The notes below the pieces were generated by a model. The model was not told where the DNA came from. It made no database searches and saw nothing but the letters and a program-made list of their open reading frames with translations. A stretch of 9,901 bases of DNA, from NCBI GenBank assembly GCA_012274165.1, contig JAAPAA010000019.1, forward strand, positions 1 through 9,901, written 5' to 3'. The position numbers and the translations under genes are program-made. This DNA is from Thiobacillaceae bacterium (lineage in GTDB: Bacteria > Pseudomonadota > Gammaproteobacteria > Burkholderiales > Thiobacillaceae). Within the stretch, counting starts at the first letter, position 1; each line of letters starts with the position of its first letter. Of this stretch, positions 1-7,092 are shown one piece after another.

Positions 1-795
1 CTGCCCGGACTGTGGTTCAGCGCCGACGAACTGCTGGCGATGGTCACCCTGAAACACCTGCTGACCCACCTCGAACCCGGTCTGCTCGACGACCATCTGC
101 GCCCGCTGCAAACCCGCATCGACCAGCTGCTGGAAAGCAAGCACCTCGGAGCAGGCGAAGCCGCCCAGCGCATCCGCCTGCTCAGCATCGCCTCCCGGCG
201 AAAAAACCCGCGCCACTTCCAATCCGTCGCCCACGCCGTCCTGCAACGCAAGCGCCTGAAAATCGACTACTACAATCGCGAACGCGACCAAACCAGCACC
301 CGCGAAATCTCCCCCCAGCGCCTAGCCCACTACCGCGACAACTGGTATCTCGACGCCTGGTGCCACGACAAAAAAGGCCTGCGCATCTTCGCCGTCGAAT
401 GCATCCGCGCAGTCGAGCCGCTGACCAAGGCCGCCAAAGCCGTCACCGAATCCACCCTGAATAAAGAGCTCGCCAGCAGCTACGGCATCTTCGCAGGCCT
501 TCCCCACGCCACCGCCGTGCTCCGGTTCACCGCCAAACGCGCCCGCTGGGTCGCCGAAGAAATCTGGCACCCCGAGCAACAAAGCCGCTGGCTCGAAGAC
601 GGCCGCTACGAATTGCGCCTGCCCTATTCAGACGACCGCGAACTGCTCATGGATATCCTGAAATATGGGGCGGATGTTGAAGTCGCTGAGCCAGCAGAAC
701 TGCGTGAGGCAGTCAAAAATTTGCTTGAAACGGCGGCAAGCCAGTATCGGCGCGGGGAAGGGACGTGCTCATGTTCTGAGCCTGGTGACGAGTAG
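1..795 (+). CDS. WYL-domain transcriptional regulator, 5'-truncated by the window edge
   Basis: The reading frame is open from base 1 (first residues LPGLWFSADEL) to a TAG at 793-795. The ATG at 40 is internal, so the N-terminal part, where this family carries its winged helix-turn-helix, is outside the window. The WYL signature itself is visible as NWYLDAW (W-Y-L codons at 343-351), within the usual ligand-sensing beta-rich domain. A helical C-terminal region follows (DDRELLMDILKYG), typical of the WCX end of YafY/PafBC-like proteins. WYL proteins bind DNA and respond to nucleic-acid or nucleotide ligands, and they are often found beside CRISPR, BREX and CBASS loci. The stop lies only 29 bp before cas3 on the same strand, so co-transcription and control of the cas operon are plausible but inferred. 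Codon usage changes sharply after about 660: upstream codons almost all end in C or G, and downstream ones are mixed. Confidence 0.88.
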   Translation: MPGLWFSADELLAMVTLKHLLTHLEPGLLDDHLRPLQTRIDQLLESKHLGAGEAAQRIRLLSIASRRKNPRHFQSVAHAVLQRKRLKIDYYNRERDQTSTREISPQRLAHYRDNWYLDAWCHDKKGLRIFAVECIRAVEPLTKAAKAVTESTLNKELASSYGIFAGLPHATAVLRFTAKRARWVAEEIWHPEQQSRWLEDGRYELRLPYSDDRELLMDILKYGADVEVAEPAELREAVKNLLETAASQYRRGEGTCSCSEPGDE

Positions 796-824
796 GATTT
801 ACTGCATTCGCTAGAAGATTAAAA

Positions 825-3080
825 ATGACAGAGACACTACGGCCAATTGCACATGCTGCACAGAATCCAGATGGGAGTTGGCGCGATCCGCATGATCTCG
901 CCGACCACCTGAGATGTGTGGCAGCGCTGGCAGCCGATCACGCCCGGCCATTCGGTGCGCATGACTGGGCGCACCTCTCTGGACTGTGGCACGACCTGGG
1001 TAAATACCGCCCACGCTTTCAGCACTACATCCGCAAAGTCAGCGGGTTTGAATTCGAAGTCGACGCGCACATCAAAGGTGAGGTGGGAAAAGCACCACAC
1101 TCCACAGCGGGTGCGATGTTGGCTTGTGATCGTTTTGGCGCAGCCGGGCGGGTACTCGCATATCTCATCGCCGGGCATCATGCTGGTTTGTATGACTGGT
1201 TCGGTGGTCTGGATTCACGTCTTGATAGCACGGACTCCCGCGACGAACTCGATCAGGCTTTGGCTGAGAGTCCGCCCGCCGAGATTCTCGACCATGGAAC
1301 TTTCACCCCGGATATGCGCGTTATTCCCGGCGGTAAAGATGGCTTCGCCTTATGGGTCAGAATGTTGTTCTCTTGTCTGGTTGATGCCGACTTCCTCGAC
1401 ACTGAGGCTTACATGGACGCAGGCAAATCGGCACAGCGCGGCGCTTGGCCGGATGTGCAAACCTTGCTCGTACAGTTCGATGCTTTCATGGCAAGCAAGA
1501 CGGCCACCGCCGATTCCACATCGGTTAACCAGTTACGCGCCGATATCCTGCGCCAGTGCCGAGCCAAAGCCGTTGATACGCCTGGGCTGTTCTCGCTCAC
1601 TGTTCCCACCGGTGGTGGAAAAACGCTTTCCAGCATGGCTTTCGCGTTGAAGCATGCGAAGCGCCACAACAAGCGCCGCATCATCTACGTCATCCCCTAC
1701 ACAAGCATCATCGAGCAGACCGCCGACATCTTCCGGGGCATCTTTGGCGATGCGGTAATCGAACACCACAGTAACGCCGAAACCGACCCCGATAAAGAAA
1801 ACAGCAAGAGTCGCCTCGCCTGTGAAAACTGGGACGCGCCGATAGTTGTTACCACCAACGTGCAATTTTTCGAGTCACTGTTTGCTGCGAAGACATCGCG
1901 CTGCCGCAAGCTTCACAACATCGTCGATAGTGTCGTGGTGCTGGACGAGGCGCAGTTGCTGCCTGCTGAATTCCTGCAACCCATCCTCGACGCGCTGAAC
2001 CTGTTGACGCAGCACTACGGCGTCACGGTCGTACTCTCCACTGCCACCCAGCCAGCCTTAGCTACGCGCAAATATTTTGATGCCAAAAACAACATGCGCG
2101 GACTGGAGGGTGTTCGCGAAATCATGGACGACCCGGATGCGCTCTACGCACAACTGGAGCGGGTCAATGTGCGTTTGCCCGCCGATTGGAACACACCGAC
2201 AAGCTGGGTTGCGCTGGCCGACGAAATCAAACAGCACGATTCCGCACTCACCATCGTCAACCGCCGCAACGATGCGCGTGAACTGTGGGGCTTGATGCCG
2301 GAAGGCACGCTGCATCTTTCCGCGCTGATGTGCGGCGAGCACCGTTCGCAACTCATCAAGCAAATCAAGGCACGCCTTAAAAGTGGCGTTCCCACGCGCG
2401 TCGTCAGTACGCAGTTGGTCGAAGCCGGGGTCGATGTGGACTTTCCCGTGGTCTATCGCGCATTGGCGGGGCTGGATTCGATTGCCCAAGCCGCCGGTCG
2501 TTGCAACCGGGAAGGCAGACTGGAGAAGGGAGAAGTCGTGGTATTCGTGCCACCCAAACCCGCACCGCCCGGCCTGTTGCGCAAAGGCGAAGACGCTTGC
2601 CGCAGCGTGCTCCATGCCCATCCTGGTCAGCCACTGGAACGTGGCCTGTTCGGCAAATATTTCGAGAAGCTGTATCGCGCTTGCGATCTGGACGCGCAAG
2701 GCATAGGCGAACTCCTCAAAGTCGATGGAGCAACACTCGCCGTCAACTTCCGCACCGCTGCCGAAAAATTCAAACTCATCCAGGACGAAGATAGCGCACC
2801 TGTCATCGTCCGCTATCGTGGTGCAGATGAGAACGACGACAAGGTGGACAAGCTGCTGAACACCCTGAAGAAAGACGGCCCGAAACGCTGGCTCATGCGC
2901 CAACTTCAGCGTTACACCGTCACCATCCATAATCGGGAAGCCATGAAGCTACTGTCACAAGGAGATGTGGCGGAAGCGATCCCCGGCCTGTACGTTCAGG
3001 TCAGCGACTGGCTCTACCATCCTGATCTTGGACTCAACCCAGACGGCTTGCCGCCAACGCCAATCAACTGCATTGCATAA
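825..3080 (+). CDS. cas3: CRISPR-associated nuclease-helicase Cas3 (type I-C)
   Basis: This 751-residue protein is the effector that Cascade recruits to unwind and degrade target DNA in the cytoplasm. The N-terminal HD nuclease shows H28, the H56-D57 pair in WHDLGK, H92, the H118-H119 pair in AGHHAGLYD, and LVDADFLDTE around residues 186-193. The SF2 helicase follows, with Walker A PTGGGKT (261-267), the DEAQ box D374-Q377, STATQP (405-410), STQLVEAGVDVD (528-539) and QAAGRCNREG (555-564). A C-terminal domain fills the remainder to residue 751. The length is normal for a fused HD-helicase Cas3. The ATG at 825 has a weak AGAAG at 813-817. The stop is 8 bp before cas5c, so this is the first cas gene of the interference operon. 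All key motifs are intact. Confidence 0.97.
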   Translation: MTETLRPIAHAAQNPDGSWRDPHDLADHLRCVAALAADHARPFGAHDWAHLSGLWHDLGKYRPRFQHYIRKVSGFEFEVDAHIKGEVGKAPHSTAGAMLACDRFGAAGRVLAYLIAGHHAGLYDWFGGLDSRLDSTDSRDELDQALAESPPAEILDHGTFTPDMRVIPGGKDGFALWVRMLFSCLVDADFLDTEAYMDAGKSAQRGAWPDVQTLLVQFDAFMASKTATADSTSVNQLRADILRQCRAKAVDTPGLFSLTVPTGGGKTLSSMAFALKHAKRHNKRRIIYVIPYTSIIEQTADIFRGIFGDAVIEHHSNAETDPDKENSKSRLACENWDAPIVVTTNVQFFESLFAAKTSRCRKLHNIVDSVVVLDEAQLLPAEFLQPILDALNLLTQHYGVTVVLSTATQPALATRKYFDAKNNMRGLEGVREIMDDPDALYAQLERVNVRLPADWNTPTSWVALADEIKQHDSALTIVNRRNDARELWGLMPEGTLHLSALMCGEHRSQLIKQIKARLKSGVPTRVVSTQLVEAGVDVDFPVVYRALAGLDSIAQAAGRCNREGRLEKGEVVVFVPPKPAPPGLLRKGEDACRSVLHAHPGQPLERGLFGKYFEKLYRACDLDAQGIGELLKVDGATLAVNFRTAAEKFKLIQDEDSAPVIVRYRGADENDDKVDKLLNTLKKDGPKRWLMRQLQRYTVTIHNREAMKLLSQGDVAEAIPGLYVQVSDWLYHPDLGLNPDGLPPTPINCIA

Positions 3081-3088
3081 GGGGAACA

Positions 3089-3754
3089 ATGAAAACCTAC
3101 TGCCTTGAACTCAGCGGCGACTTCGCCTGCTTCACCCGCCCGGAGATGAAAGTCGAACGCGTGAGCTACGACGTGATAACGCCCTCCGCCGCGCGTGCCT
3201 GCTTCGAAGCCATTCTGTGGAAGCCCGCTATCCGCTGGCATATCCGCAAGATTGAAGTCCTGAAACCAATCCGCTGGATCAACCTGCGGCGCAACGAAGT
3301 CGCCAGCGTGGTGTCCACCCGCAACGTCGAAACTGCGATGAGAAACGGCACGGGAACGCTCGGCATCAACATCGAAGATGATCGCCAGCAACGTGCCGGG
3401 CTATTCCTGCGCGACGTGGCCTACCGCGTCCATGCCGATCTCGAAGTGCTGCCCAACGCCGCGCCGGACAACACCCCGATGAAGTTCCAGGAAATGTTCG
3501 AGCGCCGTGCCAACCGTGGGCAATGCGTCAACCAGCCCTATCTCGGCTGCCGTGAATTTGCTGCAGACTTTCGCCTGGTCACTGACCCCGCCGCAGAGCC
3601 TGCACCGATAGACGAAACCCGCGAGTTGGGCTTCATGCTGCACGACCTGGATTTCACCCACCCTGCCGACCCCACACCGCGTTTCTTTCGCGCCCGGCTG
3701 GAAAACGGCGCAGTGACGGTGCCAGCGTGGGATAGCGAGGAGGTACGGGGATGA
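3089..3754 (+). CDS. cas5c: Cas5c (Cas5d), pre-crRNA endoribonuclease and Cascade subunit
   Basis: This 221-residue RAMP-fold protein is recognisable as Cas5 of type I-C from its start (LELSGDFACFTRPEMKVER), from TPSAARACFEAILWKPAIRW (31-50), and from the FERRANRGQCVNQPYLGCRE segment (137-156). In this subtype Cas5 replaces Cas6: it cuts the repeat transcript at the 3' base of the hairpin and stays on the 5' handle of the crRNA. The absence of cas6 here and the 11-nt sequence after the repeat stem fit that role. I did not map its catalytic residues one by one. The ATG at 3089 has a good Shine-Dalgarno, AAGGGGA, overlapping the end of cas3. The 3' end overlaps cas8c by 4 bp (ATGA at 3751-3754), implying translational coupling. 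Confidence 0.95.
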   Translation: MKTYCLELSGDFACFTRPEMKVERVSYDVITPSAARACFEAILWKPAIRWHIRKIEVLKPIRWINLRRNEVASVVSTRNVETAMRNGTGTLGINIEDDRQQRAGLFLRDVAYRVHADLEVLPNAAPDNTPMKFQEMFERRANRGQCVNQPYLGCREFAADFRLVTDPAAEPAPIDETRELGFMLHDLDFTHPADPTPRFFRARLENGAVTVPAWDSEEVRG

Positions 3755-5565
3755 TTCTGCACGCGCTCAATGACTATTACGAACGTTCCGAGGAACTTCC
3801 ACGCACAGGATGGATTCGCCGAGGCGTGGACTACATCGTGGTTCTGGATGCCGACGGCAACTGCACACATATCGAATCAGCAGGGGAAATGAAGAAAGGC
3901 AAAACCGTTCCCCGTGAAATGCTCGTACCAGCGATTGGCAAGCAGGCCATGAAACACACGAATAGCGGCAAAGATGCAAACCTGCTTTGGGATAACGCCA
4001 GCTTTTCATTAGGGTCTGGGAAGAAAGGGGCGCAGAAACTAGCCAGCTTTCTCAATACTTTGCGAGACTGGTTAAAGGAGTGCAGCCAGGATGCCGGGAT
4101 CAAGGCCATCGAACGTTTTTGTGAATCGTTGCAAACGCACCCGGATAGTCTTGGTGACTTACTAAAACGATTCCAGTTGGACGAGGAGTTTTCCAAGCGT
4201 GACCCGGTACTGGTTTTCCGTTTGGTGGATGATGTTGAAGAGGTACACGCACGCACTGCCGTCAGGGCGACTTACGAGAAACAACTCGCCCTTGACGACC
4301 CGAACCCAGTGATTGGGAATTGCCTGATAACAGGGAAGCGTAGTGTTCCCATCGCATCCAATGAGGTTGTCATCAAGAATGTATGGGGTGGACAGCCCGC
4401 AGGCGCAAACATCATTTCGTTCAACAAACGTTCTTTTGAGTCCTACGGTAAGCGCGAACGGAATGGTGAAAACGCCCCGATTAGCAAGGGGGTATCTTTT
4501 GCTTATACGACCGCGCTCAACCATTTACTCACTTCGCGCCAGCGCATCCAGGTCGGCGATGCCTCCACCGTGTTCTGGGCAGAGCAAGCCAACGATCTGG
4601 AAACCGCGCTGCCCGATCTGTTTGGCGAACCGCCAAAAGACGATCCCAACCGAGGCACGGATGCCTTGAAGGTGTTGTATCAGGCGGTGCAAGCCGGCAA
4701 GTTCACGAAAGGCTCAGCCACCGATCGCTTTCATGTTTTAGGGCTCGCGCCTAATGCCGCCCGCATCGCCATCCGCTTCTGGGAAACGGCTACTGTGCTG
4801 GATTTAGCAAAGCGCATCGCTCGCTATTTCGACGACATCAAAATCGCCCGTGCGGATTACGAATCGGAACATTTGTCCCTGTCGGCACTGCTGAAAGGCA
4901 GTAGTCGTCGCAAGTCCGACGGCAGTTATGACATCCCGCCCAACCTGGGCGGCGACGTCATGCGCGCCATTTTGGAAGAGCTGCCCTATCCCACGCAGCT
5001 GTTGAATCTAGCCTTACAGCGCTGTCGGGCGGAACAGGCCAAGAAAAACGAGCGCACGGGAAAACCAGTCCACAACGTTTCTTACGAGCGTGCTGCTGTT
5101 ATCAAAGCTTGTCTTAATCGACTTGTCCGTTTCCATACAAAATCCGAAAAGGAGATTGCTGTGTCACTCGACCTTACCAACGACCTACCAGCGTATCGGC
5201 TTGGCAGATTGTTCGCCGTTTACGAGCGGATGCAGGAAGCTGCGTCAGAACGTGAATTGAACAAAACAATTAGAGATGCCTACTTTGGAGCGGCAATGAG
5301 CAGCCCACGCTCTGTCTTCCCTAGACTGGTAAAACTGAATCAGCATCACTTGCGCGACATTAAACGTAGCCGACCCAAAAGCGCGGGATATTTCGACGGA
5401 TTGCTTCGGGAAATCAATTGGAGCATTGACCCCAACACCGCCTACCCAGCGATATTCAGACTTGAAGATCAAGGCCGCTTCGCCCTGGGCTACTACCACC
5501 AGCGTCAAGCCTTCTTTACCAAATCAGACACGCCAACCACCGATAACCAAGAGGAATCCAAATGA
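3751..5565 (+). CDS. cas8c: Cas8c (Csd1), large subunit of type I-C Cascade
   Basis: This 604-residue protein is the Cascade large subunit, which in type I-C recognises the PAM and helps open the target duplex. It is identified by the family-typical N-terminus (MILHALNDYYER, then GWIRRGVDYIVVL) and the central segment from residue 191 (CLITGK, then NIISFNKRSF, then NGENAP at 238-243 and FAYTTALNHLL). Its usual C-terminal helical region carries LGRLFAVYERMQ and AYFGAAMSSP. The ATG at 3751 overlaps the cas5c stop and is preceded by GAGGAGG. The TGA at 5563-5565 overlaps the cas7c start. The last 134 codons can also be translated separately as Cas11c. The gene is compositionally mixed, with AT-richer third positions around 3900-4500 and 5060-5360 than in cas1 or cas4. 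Confidence 0.96.
   Translation: MILHALNDYYERSEELPRTGWIRRGVDYIVVLDADGNCTHIESAGEMKKGKTVPREMLVPAIGKQAMKHTNSGKDANLLWDNASFSLGSGKKGAQKLASFLNTLRDWLKECSQDAGIKAIERFCESLQTHPDSLGDLLKRFQLDEEFSKRDPVLVFRLVDDVEEVHARTAVRATYEKQLALDDPNPVIGNCLITGKRSVPIASNEVVIKNVWGGQPAGANIISFNKRSFESYGKRERNGENAPISKGVSFAYTTALNHLLTSRQRIQVGDASTVFWAEQANDLETALPDLFGEPPKDDPNRGTDALKVLYQAVQAGKFTKGSATDRFHVLGLAPNAARIAIRFWETATVLDLAKRIARYFDDIKIARADYESEHLSLSALLKGSSRRKSDGSYDIPPNLGGDVMRAILEELPYPTQLLNLALQRCRAEQAKKNERTGKPVHNVSYERAAVIKACLNRLVRFHTKSEKEIAVSLDLTNDLPAYRLGRLFAVYERMQEAASERELNKTIRDAYFGAAMSSPRSVFPRLVKLNQHHLRDIKRSRPKSAGYFDGLLREINWSIDPNTAYPAIFRLEDQGRFALGYYHQRQAFFTKSDTPTTDNQEESK
5147..5154 (+). promoter_or_regulatory. Internal ribosome binding site for Cas11c inside cas8c
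   Basis: The sequence AAAAGGAG lies 6 nt before an in-frame GTG at 5161. AAGGAG is a strong match to the anti-Shine-Dalgarno of 16S rRNA and is better than the sites in front of most full-length genes here. It falls within the codons for KSEKEI of cas8c. It decides the start of the small subunit. Confidence 0.75.
5161..5565 (+). CDS. cas11c: Cas11c small subunit, internally initiated within cas8c
   Basis: A GTG at 5161 lies in the cas8c frame (residue 471), 6 nt after AAAAGGAG. Starting there gives a 134-residue, mainly helical protein (MSLDLTNDLPAYRLGRLFAV at its start) that ends at the cas8c stop. Work on several type I subtypes, including I-C, has shown that the C-terminal part of the large-subunit gene is independently translated as Cas11, a small subunit that lines the Cascade belly and stabilises the R-loop. 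The length fits such proteins. The next in-frame ATG, at 5230, has no visible ribosome binding site, so GTG is the better start. Its existence is established for the subtype. The exact start here is inferred from the sequence. Confidence 0.72.
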   Translation: MSLDLTNDLPAYRLGRLFAVYERMQEAASERELNKTIRDAYFGAAMSSPRSVFPRLVKLNQHHLRDIKRSRPKSAGYFDGLLREINWSIDPNTAYPAIFRLEDQGRFALGYYHQRQAFFTKSDTPTTDNQEESK

Positions 5566-6494
5566 ACCTGACCAACCGCTATGACTTCGTACTGCTGTTC
5601 GACGTAAAAGACGGCAACCCCAACGGCGACCCCGATGCAGGCAATCTGCCGCGCATGGATGCGGAGACTGGTCATGGGCTGATGACCGACGTGTCACTCA
5701 AGCGCAAGGTGCGTAACTTCGTAGCGCTTACCAAGGACAAAGATCAGCCCAAAGATCAAGCTGATGAGTTCAAGGGAAAACTGAATCCCGCTGATCGCCG
5801 GTACGAGATTTACGTGAAGGAAAAATCCATCCTCAACAACCAGCACAAGCGCGCCTACATCGGCATTGAGCGTGAAGAACTACTAGCTGGCGATGACAAG
5901 AAACGCAAAGGCGGTGATGCCGTGGATGATGCCCGCCAGTGGATGTGCCGCAACTTCTTCGACGTGCGCACCTTCGGCGCGGTGATGTCCACCGGCATCA
6001 ACTGCGGCCAGGTGCGCGGTCCGGTGCAACTCACTTTCGCCCGTTCGATTGACCCCATCATCGCGCAGGAACATTCGATTACCCGCATGGCTGTCGCTAC
6101 CGAAGCCGAAGCCGAAAAACAGGACGGTGACAACCGCACCATGGGTCGCAAACATACTGTGCCTTACGGCCTCTACATGGCACACGGCTTCGTCTCCAGC
6201 TTTCTCGCCAACCAAACCGGCTTTTCGGAAGACGATCTGGAACTGCTCTGGCAGGCACTTGCACAAATGTTCGAACACGACCGTTCCGCCGCGCGCGGCG
6301 AGATGTCCACACGCGGGCTGTTCGTTTTCAAACATGAATCGGAACTGGGCAACGCTCCAGCGCATGCGCTGTTCGAACGGATTCAGACGCGCTTGAAGGA
6401 CAGCGTGACTGTGCCGCGCAACTTTTCGGATTACGAACTGACAATGGATGAAGCGGCGCTACCGTCGGGCGTGACACTGATCCGCAAGGTTTGA
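5562..6494 (+). CDS. cas7c: Cas7c (Csd2), crRNA-binding backbone subunit of Cascade
   Basis: This 310-residue RAMP-fold protein polymerises along the crRNA spacer to form the Cascade backbone. Family features are the N-terminal FDVKDGNPNGDPDAGNLPR, SLKRKVRNFV, ILNNQHKRAY, the central DVRTFGAVMSTG and the QVRGPVQLTFARSIDPI block, HSITRMAV, and the C-terminal half containing YGLYMAHGFVS and TRGLFVFKHES. The length is as expected for Csd2. The ATG at 5562 overlaps the cas8c stop (ATGA), with AGAGGAA just upstream. It is the last gene of the interference block. Its TGA ends 4 bp from the stop of the convergent toxin gene, where cas4 would normally follow in type I-C operons. Confidence 0.97.
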   Translation: MNLTNRYDFVLLFDVKDGNPNGDPDAGNLPRMDAETGHGLMTDVSLKRKVRNFVALTKDKDQPKDQADEFKGKLNPADRRYEIYVKEKSILNNQHKRAYIGIEREELLAGDDKKRKGGDAVDDARQWMCRNFFDVRTFGAVMSTGINCGQVRGPVQLTFARSIDPIIAQEHSITRMAVATEAEAEKQDGDNRTMGRKHTVPYGLYMAHGFVSSFLANQTGFSEDDLELLWQALAQMFEHDRSAARGEMSTRGLFVFKHESELGNAPAHALFERIQTRLKDSVTVPRNFSDYELTMDEAALPSGVTLIRKV

Positions 6495-6498
6495 AGCG

Positions 6499-6792
6499 CT
6501 ACCGCCGCCCCGCCCAATACCCCGGGCGGCGGCTTTGGTGGGCAATCGCGATCACCCTGACAGATTCACCCTGAATGCGGAAAACCAGCGTGTATGGAAA
6601 ACGTTTGAAATATAGGCGGGCTGTTCCATGCGAACCAGAGCTACCGATGCCGGGTTGTTCGGCGGCCAAGCTGACGACGCGGCGCAATTCCTGGGCGAAA
6701 GAACGGCTGGGTGCTGCTCCGCCATTTTCGCGATACCACCAAGTCGCTTCTTCTGCTTCAGCAAGCGCTTCGGCGTTGAATGAAACCCGCAT
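6499..6792 (-). CDS. ParE/RelE-family type II toxin
   Basis: The 97-residue minus-strand product starts MRVSFNAEALAEAEEATWWY and ends with YTLVFRIQGESVRVIAIAHQ followed by SRRPGYW. That beta-hairpin end with H..R.PGYW is the common signature of the ParE/RelE plasmid-stabilisation superfamily. Members inhibit gyrase (ParE) or cleave mRNA on the ribosome (RelE). The sequence alone does not decide which, though the C-terminus looks more ParE-like. The ATG complement at 6790-6792 lies 3 bp after the antitoxin stop, so the pair forms an operon with the antitoxin first. The stop at 6499-6501 meets the cas7c stop tail to tail. The gene looks intact. Confidence 0.85.
   Translation of the reverse strand: MRVSFNAEALAEAEEATWWYRENGGAAPSRSFAQELRRVVSLAAEQPGIGSSGSHGTARLYFKRFPYTLVFRIQGESVRVIAIAHQSRRPGYWAGRR
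6502..6532. terminator. GC-rich hairpin at the cas7c/toxin convergent junction, possible weak terminator
   Basis: CCGCCGCCC (6502-6510) pairs perfectly with GGGCGGCGG (6524-6532) around a 13-nt loop, starting 8 bp after the cas7c stop. The downstream plus-strand bases are only CTTTGG, so the T-tract is poor, and there is none on the minus strand. The hairpin lies inside the toxin's last codons, so it may be a coincidence of GC-rich coding sequence. If active it would separate transcription of the interference block from cas4-cas1-cas2. Confidence 0.35.
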
Positions 6793-6795
6793 CGG

Positions 6796-7044
6796 TCAGC
6801 GGGCTTGTTCGATGATGGCGTCAAGACGTGCGAATACCTCTTCTGCAGGAATCCAGACCGTTTTGCCAGCATCCATATCCGCTACACGACGGGCGATTTC
6901 TTCATCCCAGGCTTGGGCAATGGCCTCTGGCGTATCTTCAGATTCGCCTTCCAGGCTGACAATCAAACGATGGATCAGCTCGCCGCGTTCTTGGGGAGAA
7001 AGACTCAAGGCCTGGCTTTCAATTTCTTTCAATATTGCTGCCAT
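6796..7044 (-). CDS. Type II antitoxin, addiction-module component family
   Basis: The 82-residue acidic protein begins MAAILKEIESQALSLSPQER, continues GELIHRLIVSLE, and includes AWDEEIARRVADMDAGK and WIPAEEVFARL. This matches the short putative addiction-module antitoxins (Unstab_antitox / TIGR02574-type) that pair with ParE/RelE toxins: a helical N-terminal region followed by a toxin-wrapping tail. The frame is open farther upstream to 7494, but that stretch is antisense to cas4. The ATG at 7044-7042 is chosen because CTGGAG sits 6 nt before it and the product then has the family's normal length. It precedes the toxin by 3 bp. It should neutralise the toxin and may repress the shared promoter region, as is usual for such pairs. 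Confidence 0.85.
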   Translation of the reverse strand: MAAILKEIESQALSLSPQERGELIHRLIVSLEGESEDTPEAIAQAWDEEIARRVADMDAGKTVWIPAEEVFARLDAIIEQAR

Positions 7045-7092
7045 GACGCACTCCAGAAAAAGACTCGTTGCTGAAATGGTAGCACTCGCAAC
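7045..7092. promoter_or_regulatory. 48-bp divergent intergenic region between antitoxin and cas4
   Basis: This short interval holds the upstream region of both the antitoxin (leftward) and cas4 (rightward). The antitoxin ribosome binding site CTGGAG lies at its left edge (7051-7056 in complement). I see no convincing -35/-10 pair on either strand. A TACCAT that could be a -10 for the antitoxin (complement of 7076-7081) has no good -35. cas4 has no clear Shine-Dalgarno. The promoter function is inferred from gene arrangement only. Confidence 0.4.

Noticed and set aside
12..464. Plus-strand frame of 150 codons overlapping the WYL gene
   Set aside because: It is rich in proline and arginine, as expected from an out-of-frame reading of C-rich codons. 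The WYL frame is clearly the real one.
2058..2930. Long minus-strand open frame (290 codons) inside cas3
   Set aside because: It is antisense to the conserved helicase region, has no recognisable domain, and arises from the codon bias of cas3.
6495..7092. A CreTA-like RNA toxin-antitoxin guided by a degenerate CRISPR repeat between cas genes
   Set aside because: I looked for a partial copy of the repeat. Only short ATTGAAAG-like strings occur (complement of about 7017-7033), and these are antitoxin codons without the hairpin part. The region is explained by a protein toxin-antitoxin pair.
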